The notes below the pieces were generated by a model, which was given only the letters and a program-made list of their open reading frames with translations, did no database searches and was not told where the DNA came from. Position numbers and translations under genes: made by a program. Shown piece by piece: positions 5,854 through 10,938 of a stretch of 10,938 bases of DNA (its first letter is position 1; each line of letters opens with the position of its first letter). The stretch is from positions 3,272-14,209 of the forward strand of contig DKYS01000112.1 of the NCBI GenBank assembly GCA_002493395.1, in the 5' to 3' direction. This DNA comes from Turicibacter sp. UBA7094 (GTDB lineage Bacteria > Bacillota_I > Bacilli_A > MOL361 > Turicibacteraceae).

Positions 5854-6504
5854 ATGGTATCGAAGAAAAAAGTAGCAGAAATGATTGATGTAATGGAGGA
5901 ACTATTTCCAGATGCCCATTGTGAATTGAATTTTAAAAATGAGTTTGAATTAGTTTTAGCCGTTTTATTGTCTGCTCAAACGACGGATAAGAGTGTCAAT
6001 AAATTAACAGCTACTTTATTTCAAAAGTATAAAACGCCTAATGATTATTTAAATGTTTCGCTAGAGGAACTCGAGCAAGATTTAAAAACCATAGGGCTTT
6101 ATCGAAGTAAAGCAAAAAATATTCAAGCGTTATGTCGTTTATTAATTGAGGAATATCAGGGGCGTGTCCCGCATATATTTGAAGAGTTGGTAAAGCTTCC
6201 GGGTGTCGGAAGAAAGACTGCTAATGTTGTCTTATCAGTCGGTTTTAATGTTCCACGAATTGCTGTTGATACGCATGTTGAACGCGTCTCGAAGCGGTTG
6301 GGATTGGCTAAAATGGATGATAGTGTCTTAGAAGTAGAAAATAAGTTAATGAAACTCATTTCAGAAAATCGTTGGTCAAAGGCTCACCATTTAATGATAT
6401 TTTTTGGTCGATATCATTGTACGGCTAAAAAACCTAAATGTGAGGGGTGTCCTCTTTTTACAAGTTGTAAAGAAGGGAAACGACTCATAAAGAAAGAAAA
6501 ATAA
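5854..6504 (+). CDS. nth: Endonuclease III (DNA glycosylase / AP lyase)
   Basis: Base-excision repair enzyme removing oxidised pyrimidines and cutting at abasic sites. Visible: the helix-hairpin-helix LPGVGRKTANVVL with catalytic Lys121, VDTHVERV with catalytic Asp139, and the 4Fe-4S ligands C189-x6-C196-x2-C199-x5-C205. These are within one or two residues of E. coli Nth numbering (K120, D138, C187, C194, C197, C203). Length (216 aa) is complete. ATG 5854 is preferred: AAAGGAG ends 6 bases upstream, whereas the in-frame GTG at 5851 would be too close. Last gene of the cca operon; its stop overlaps the start of the terminator stem. Confidence 0.96.
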   Translation: MVSKKKVAEMIDVMEELFPDAHCELNFKNEFELVLAVLLSAQTTDKSVNKLTATLFQKYKTPNDYLNVSLEELEQDLKTIGLYRSKAKNIQALCRLLIEEYQGRVPHIFEELVKLPGVGRKTANVVLSVGFNVPRIAVDTHVERVSKRLGLAKMDDSVLEVENKLMKLISENRWSKAHHLMIFFGRYHCTAKKPKCEGCPLFTSCKEGKRLIKKEK

Positions 6505-6532
6505 AAAGGATTCTTTTGAAAGAATCCTTTTT
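6503..6532. terminator. Bidirectional terminator between nth and ponA
   Basis: AAAAAGGATTCTT (6503-6515) pairs with AAGAATCCTTTTT (6520-6532) around a TTGA loop. The A-rich left arm and T-rich right arm let it stop the cca-nth transcript and the opposing recU-ponA transcript, whose last stop codon is at 6542. Confidence 0.9.
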
Positions 6533-6541
6533 ATTTTGTCA

Positions 6542-9500
6542 TTAAATTGTTGGGTTATCATTCTCAGGAATTCCTAAAATATCTGAGTTTTCATCATCAG
6601 GTAGTTCATCTGGTATTTGATCTGGCGACTGATCGGGTTCAGTGCTAGGTGGTGTTGTTGAGTCGTTATCTTTAGGACCTTTAGAAATTGTAATAGTTAA
6701 TGTTGAACCTGGTGAAATAGCTGAACCGATTCCTGGATTTGAACCGATATACGCTCCCTTCGGTAACGTTGCGTGGTACTCTTCTTTAATTGAGACCGTT
6801 ACTGAGTTTAAAGAAGCCCAGGCTTGATATTGATTAATGAAGTCTGACTCGTTTTTAAAGTTTGGAACAACTAATTGTGCTGAGGCGATTACAACGCTTA
6901 ATGTTTCTCCAGGGAAAATAGTACCTGATGCAGGAGAGGTTGAAAGAACGAGTCCATCACCTACGTCATTAGATGGTGTTTCAGAATATGAAACATTTAC
7001 TCCATTCGTTGCTGCCCAATCATCAACTTGTTGTTTTGTCCAACCTTGCATATTTGGAAGCGTCACTGGTTTTGAACAATTTTCGCAGTTAATTGTAATC
7101 GAATTTGAATTTTCACTCGTTAAGGCTCCGGAATTTTCGTAACGTGCACGAATATAGAATTCTTTATATTTTGCCATGTCACCAATAGAGACATTATCGA
7201 CTGTTAAACTATTACTTGTTGTTGAACCCATTAATATCTCACTTCCAGAGTAATCTCTAGCATAAACATCGTATACGGTTGAACCAATGATTTGAATCTG
7301 TTTAAGCATCATTCGAAGTTCTGATTCAGTTGGATTTAGTTTTGGCATTTGACTGATATTCGTCGCTTGAGTTGCTAATTTTGCAGCATTTGCAATTTGA
7401 GAGTTAATCTCAGATGTTGATAGAGTATATCCTTTTACGTGATTCCAAGAAAATTGAAGAGCTGATCCCGTATAAGATCCGGCAAAGTTTGTCGGTGTAT
7501 CTAGCTGTTGGAAACGAGTAGAGGTTCCATTTGGTCCATGCCCTTTAATGAATAATTCGGATGAAATGTATTGGCTTGGTGTAAATTTTGATGGAGCTTG
7601 CACTTCACCGTCTTTCTCACCACTTTCTTGTTCGATGGATTGAACTTGGACACTACTTGGACGTTTTGGCTCTTCATATCCGGCAGGATTTAGATATTTC
7701 ATTAGAGTATTAAATACATACCATGGTTTTGATTGAGCGGATTGTGTGATATATCCATCTTTATTTTCATTAAAACCTGTCCAAATGGCGGCTGTATAAT
7801 GATTAGAGTAACCCACAAACCATGAATCACGAATAGCGTTATCAGGATATCCATATTTAGCTTGTTCTGAAGGGTCGAGGTTTGTTGTCCCTGTTTTTCC
7901 TGATAAATACATGCTACCAACATTAGCGGTTGTTCCGGTTCCCTCAGTCATAACGCTATGGAGCATATCTGTTAAGATATAGGCTGTTTCTTCGCTAATA
8001 GCACGGTGTGATTCTTGTTCAGATTTAATCACAGTTCCATCATTTGTAATAATCTTTTCAACGGTAATCGGTTCGTTGTAAACACCACCATTTCCAAATG
8101 TCGCATAAGCGGCTGCCATTTGAAGGGGTGAGTATCCTGTTGAGGCTCCACCGATAGCCATCGATTCGTATAATTCTTCATCGTCACTAAATTGGAAACC
8201 TAAGTTTTCAGCGAAGGCTTGAACGTCTTTTGCCCCAACTGCATTAAAGGCTTTGACAGCAGGGACATTTAAAGACTTACTGAGCGCGTAGCGAATAGTC
8301 ATGCGCCCTTGGTATTCGTGGTTATAGTTATGGACGATACGTCCGCTTCCATCTTGATACGTATAGAGTTCGTCATTGACCGTTGTTCCAGATCCCCATT
8401 TTAAATATTCAATGGCTGGCCCATAAGCGAAAATAGGTTTTGCAGTTGAACCCGGTTGACGTTTAAGTTGAGTTGCGAAGTTGACACCACGTTCTACGCC
8501 TTCTTCATTTACCCCTCCACCGATAGCACGTACTTGACCTGTTTGGGTATCCATAAAAACAATTCCAGATTGGATATCGGTTGAGCTAGCTAACCCAGTT
8601 GCTGACCAATCCACATATTTATTTGAATTTTGGATGTCGTAAACAAGTGATTGTGCTTCAGGGTCCATTGTTGTGTAGATTTGAAGACCAGAATAAGGAT
8701 CTAAATCATATTTATTTTCAATTTCATTAAGTACGGCATCAATAAATGATTGATACTTAGTATTATCGACTTCGTCTGATTCATGATAAACAAGCATATC
8801 AGTAATCGGTTCAGCCGCTGCGAGGTCTGCTAAATCTTCTGTAATATAACCGTGTTTAACCATTAATTGTAAGACAATATCACGGCGTTTTTCAGCAGAG
8901 TCTGCGTAACGATCAGGACGATAATTCTCGGGGGCTTGTACAAGTCCGGCAAGTGTTGCTGCCTGAGAAAGAGTTAGGTCATTGGCGGTTGTTCCAAAAT
9001 AATATTCGGCCGCTTTTTGAATTCCGTTAATTCCGCCACCAAAAGGCGAGTAATTTAAATAAGCTTCAATAATTTGTTCTTTAGTTAACTCTTTTTCAAT
9101 CTTGATTGATAAGTAGAGTTCCTTAATTTTACGATCAATACTTTTTTCACTTGTTAAGTGTGTTTGTTTGATTAATTGTTGTGTTAGTGTACTTGCTCCT
9201 TGATCAAAGTCACCTGAGCGTAAGTTTTCGATAAAGGCAACTAGGAAACGTTGCCAGTCAGCTCCTGAATGTTCATAAAACTTTGAGTCTTCAGTTGCGA
9301 TAATGGCATCAATGAGAACAGGGGAGATATCTTGGTAAGAAACCCACTCACGTTTTTGAATCCCAAGTTCATCAATGATATTCCCATCTTTATCATAGAT
9401 TACAGTTGATTCTGTTGCATAAATTTTGGACACATCGAGTTCAGGAGCTGTTTCGATTGTTTTGATAAGAATGAAGCTCCCGATCATCATCGCTGCAATT

Positions 9501-9592
9501 CCCCCTAGCAGTCCCACTAATATGAAGGATTTAAATATAGTTCCGATAGCTTGGAGTAGGGTGAAGGAAAGTTTGCCTTTGTCTTTTTTCAT
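6542..9592 (-). CDS. ponA: Class A penicillin-binding protein 1A with C-terminal FN3-like and two PASTA domains
   Basis: A bifunctional peptidoglycan polymerase of 1016 aa, membrane-anchored by one helix (about 17-44). The GT51 glycosyltransferase domain (about 60-240) has catalytic Glu101 in ATEDSKFYEH, GASTLTQQL (132-140) and KELTKEQIIEAYLN. The transpeptidase domain (about 335-640) has SxxK S382-TAK385, SxN S440-LN442 and K566-T-G568. The tail is an FN3-like region (about 697-835) with a helical insert (725-765), a CENC cysteine pair (836-839), PASTA 1 (about 843-903), PASTA 2 (about 907-971) and a D/P/E-rich end. It is roughly 100 residues longer than Bacillus PonA. An SD-like AAGGCGGTGA precedes the ATG at 9592. 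It follows recU by 21 bases, the conserved recU-ponA operon. All catalytic motifs are intact. Confidence 0.96.
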   Translation of the reverse strand: MKKDKGKLSFTLLQAIGTIFKSFILVGLLGGIAAMMIGSFILIKTIETAPELDVSKIYATESTVIYDKDGNIIDELGIQKREWVSYQDISPVLIDAIIATEDSKFYEHSGADWQRFLVAFIENLRSGDFDQGASTLTQQLIKQTHLTSEKSIDRKIKELYLSIKIEKELTKEQIIEAYLNYSPFGGGINGIQKAAEYYFGTTANDLTLSQAATLAGLVQAPENYRPDRYADSAEKRRDIVLQLMVKHGYITEDLADLAAAEPITDMLVYHESDEVDNTKYQSFIDAVLNEIENKYDLDPYSGLQIYTTMDPEAQSLVYDIQNSNKYVDWSATGLASSTDIQSGIVFMDTQTGQVRAIGGGVNEEGVERGVNFATQLKRQPGSTAKPIFAYGPAIEYLKWGSGTTVNDELYTYQDGSGRIVHNYNHEYQGRMTIRYALSKSLNVPAVKAFNAVGAKDVQAFAENLGFQFSDDEELYESMAIGGASTGYSPLQMAAAYATFGNGGVYNEPITVEKIITNDGTVIKSEQESHRAISEETAYILTDMLHSVMTEGTGTTANVGSMYLSGKTGTTNLDPSEQAKYGYPDNAIRDSWFVGYSNHYTAAIWTGFNENKDGYITQSAQSKPWYVFNTLMKYLNPAGYEEPKRPSSVQVQSIEQESGEKDGEVQAPSKFTPSQYISSELFIKGHGPNGTSTRFQQLDTPTNFAGSYTGSALQFSWNHVKGYTLSTSEINSQIANAAKLATQATNISQMPKLNPTESELRMMLKQIQIIGSTVYDVYARDYSGSEILMGSTTSNSLTVDNVSIGDMAKYKEFYIRARYENSGALTSENSNSITINCENCSKPVTLPNMQGWTKQQVDDWAATNGVNVSYSETPSNDVGDGLVLSTSPASGTIFPGETLSVVIASAQLVVPNFKNESDFINQYQAWASLNSVTVSIKEEYHATLPKGAYIGSNPGIGSAISPGSTLTITISKGPKDNDSTTPPSTEPDQSPDQIPDELPDDENSDILGIPENDNPTI

Positions 9593-9613
9593 TTAGGTCA
9601 CCGCCTTATAGTA

Positions 9614-10198
9614 TTATAAGAAAAGTTCTTCAACTACTTTTAAGTAATCAATGCGTGGAAAAGCCCCTTCAGGAATCAGTGTTCCATATTGTTCAAATTC
9701 TTTCCGAGAAATAGAACGTCTATTACCTAATTTATATTCTTGCCAAAACTGGACGAGGTTTTCACAAGGTAATAGATAAATTTCATTAAATTTTGAAAAC
9801 TTTACGAGTAAAAAAGTTATCCCCCCATTTTTATTAACGGCAATCATATGATTTACCTGATGCTCGTGTAAATTCTGTAAAGGAAAGAGCGTAGCATTCA
9901 AAGTTTCTTTGGCTTCAAAATCAATATATTTTCCTTTGAAAACTCCGTTAAAGTCTGTTGTTGATGGCGTCCTAAAGTAAGCTTCAGTAATAACGGCAGC
10001 TGCCCGTTTAGGGTAGTGAACTTTAACGATTTGAACGGGTGTTGGTTTTTTATGGATAACAGCCTTATTAGCCGCCAAATAATGCTCGTTTGATTTTGTT
10101 AAATCATCTTCAAAAGACATTCCGCGTTTTCCAAATGAAATTGTTTTTTCGCTCGTACTCTTAAGTGTTGGCTTCTTTTTATGAGGATAATTTACCAC
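9614..10198 (-). CDS. recU: Holliday junction resolvase RecU
   Basis: RecU cuts four-way DNA junctions in recombination and helps chromosome segregation in Firmicutes. From GTG 10198 the protein is 194 aa and begins MVNYPHKKK, aligning with MIRYPNGK of Bacillus RecU. Visible: GKRGMSFEDDL; the conserved AVIHKKPTPVQIVKVHYPKR; and the nuclease core STTDFNGVFKGKYIDFEAKE with Asp82, Glu95 and Lys97 matching the metal-site D-E-K. Downstream come PLQNLHEHQ and the C-terminal PRIDYLKVVEELF. A GTG four codons earlier (10210) lies directly against AGGAGG, leaving no spacer, so the later GTG is preferred with AGGAGGTG about 9 bases upstream. It is first of the recU-ponA pair and divergent from rnpB. I could not find a convincing promoter in the 140 bases before it. 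Confidence 0.94.
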   Translation of the reverse strand: MVNYPHKKKPTLKSTSEKTISFGKRGMSFEDDLTKSNEHYLAANKAVIHKKPTPVQIVKVHYPKRAAAVITEAYFRTPSTTDFNGVFKGKYIDFEAKETLNATLFPLQNLHEHQVNHMIAVNKNGGITFLLVKFSKFNEIYLLPCENLVQFWQEYKLGNRRSISRKEFEQYGTLIPEGAFPRIDYLKVVEELFL

Positions 10199-10315
10199 AG
10201 AATTATACACCTCCTAGTTTTATATCTTATCAAATAATAGGTAAAAAAGCTAATCTTTAATCAGATTTCGTGTGCAATTCATACATTTTATAGAGCTATT
10301 GTATGATTTTTACAT

Positions 10316-10344
10316 TTGACATTTTATTTCGTTTTTGACATAAT
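10316..10344 (+). promoter_or_regulatory. rnpB promoter
   Basis: A perfect -35 TTGACA (10316-10321), a 17-base spacer and CATAAT (10339-10344) predict transcription from about 10351. That matches the 5' side of helix P1 of RNase P RNA. Confidence 0.85.
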
Positions 10345-10351
10345 AATGATT

Positions 10352-10745
10352 ACATAGCAATTGGGTAATTGCGCCGTTTAACGGTGAGGAAAGTCCATGC
10401 TCGCACAACCTGCGATGGTTGTAGTGTTCGTGCCTAACGAAACAATAAGTTAGGGCAGTTAATGTGAATTGGCTGACGGCTGGGAACGTACCTAAGTCGT
10501 AAGATAAGGTATTATTACCTTTAAAAGTGCCACAGTGACGATGTCGTTTGGAAACAGACGAAGTGGAACGGGTAAACCCCGCGAGCGAGAAACCCAAATT
10601 TGGTAGGGGCACTCCTAAAGCAGAATTGAATGCATATGGGAGGTAAAGATAGTTCTTTACAGACAGATAATTACCGCCTGAGTACGAGGAGGCATCCGTT
10701 TGAGTACAACGGTACAGAACATGGCTTATAGATTGCTATTTATGT
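10352..10745 (+). ncRNA. rnpB: RNase P RNA, class B (Bacillus type)
   Basis: Catalytic RNA that removes 5' leaders from tRNA precursors. Conserved blocks in order: GAGGAAAGTCC (CR I / P4 5' strand, near 10386), CATGCTCGCAC, AGTGTTCGTGCC, GGGCAGT...GGCTGACGGC, AAAGTGCCACAGTGACGA, GTGGAACGGGTAAACCCC, GCGAGAAACCCAAATTTGGTA, then GCCTGAGTACGAGGAGG and ACAGAACATGGCTTA (CR V / P4 3' strand). The ends ATAGCAAT (10354-10361) and ATTGCTAT (10732-10739) close helix P1. The block order and the GTGCCACAGTGACGA segment closely follow B. subtilis rnpB. Exact ends are set by P1 and the promoter/terminator, so they are uncertain by a few bases. Confidence 0.96.
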
Positions 10746-10778
10746 AAAAAAAACACAACAATTTGTTGTGTTTTTTTT
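10746..10778 (+). terminator. rnpB intrinsic terminator
   Basis: ACACAACA (10753-10760) pairs with TGTTGTGT (10764-10771) around an ATT loop, flanked by A8 and T8 that extend the stem. It follows helix P1 directly and could work in both directions. Confidence 0.92.
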
Positions 10779-10898
10779 GTTAATAAAGTAATAAGTTGAT
10801 GTATGAATCATTAAAATTGACTAAAGCTATAAAAAGAATTAAATTTCTATAAAGATAAGGTTACTGATTAATAATCGGATAAATAAGTCATTCTTTGC

Positions 10899-10938
10899 AA
10901 AAAAATACCTATATTTACTTTTTTATTAAATATAGGTA
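10899..10938 (-). terminator. Hairpin at the right edge, probable terminator of a minus-strand gene outside the window
   Basis: TACCTATATTTA (10906-10917) and TAAATATAGGTA (10927-10938) are a perfect 12-bp inverted repeat with a 9-base loop. On the minus strand the stem is followed by T7 (complement of the A run before 10906), as expected for transcription coming from the right. The window ends at the stem, so a T run on the other side cannot be checked. Confidence 0.6.

Noticed and set aside
6642..7142. Two plus-strand open frames of 61 and 101 codons
   Set aside because: Antisense shadows of the PASTA/FN3 coding part of ponA, with no ribosome sites.
10335..10362. Second TTGACA (10335-10340) as the rnpB -35 box
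   Set aside because: Its -10 would fall inside helix P1 of rnpB and has no match; TTGACA at 10316 with CATAAT 17 bases later fits the RNA start.
10310..10612. 100-codon minus-strand open frame
   Set aside because: It lies antisense across the highly conserved RNase P RNA and has no ribosome site or protein-like family signal.

Overview
This is a low-GC Firmicutes chromosome segment. It carries a class B (Bacillus-type) RNase P RNA, a dapB gene, and the Bacilli gene neighbourhoods cca / ypmB (tseB) / dnaD / nth and recU-ponA. Spacing is tight, Shine-Dalgarno sites are strong and AGGAGG-like, and several starts are GTG or TTG. The mix suggests Bacilli or an Erysipelotrichia/Turicibacter-like lineage; the genus is inference and cannot be proved from this window. 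Most of the window is housekeeping DNA, with no prophage, insertion sequence, CRISPR array or defence island visible.

Layout, left to right. Positions 1-243 are the C-terminal end of a staphylococcal-nuclease-like protein on the plus strand, followed by a long hairpin terminator. Positions 244-1125 hold no intact gene, but they are not empty: there are traces of two degraded reading frames, a bidirectional terminator and, on the minus strand, a well-formed candidate small RNA (about 900 down to 782). That RNA has its own extended -10 promoter, a C-rich hairpin loop and an intrinsic terminator. A minus-strand pair follows: a YitT-family membrane protein (1544-2416) and a MutT-like Nudix hydrolase (1126-1518). 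A gap of about 300 bases separates this pair from dapB (2714-3424, plus strand), which has its own terminator.

Positions 3460-6532 form a plus-strand operon with a recognisable promoter: cca (tRNA CCA addition), ypmB/tseB-like (membrane protein linked to cell-wall elongation), dnaD (replication initiation/restart) and nth (endonuclease III). It ends at a terminator shared with the convergent minus-strand operon recU-ponA (10198-6542). That operon encodes the Holliday-junction resolvase and a class A penicillin-binding protein with an elaborate C-terminal tail: an FN3-like region, a CxxC pair, two PASTA domains and an acidic, proline-rich end. Divergent from recU is rnpB (about 10352-10745), with a near-consensus promoter and a strong terminator. 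The last bases are a perfect hairpin, probably the terminator of a minus-strand gene beyond the window.

The window therefore combines cell-wall supply and assembly (dapB, ypmB/tseB, ponA), DNA replication and repair (dnaD, nth, recU, Nudix) and RNA maturation (cca, rnpB). The best candidate for something undescribed is the small RNA at 782-900.
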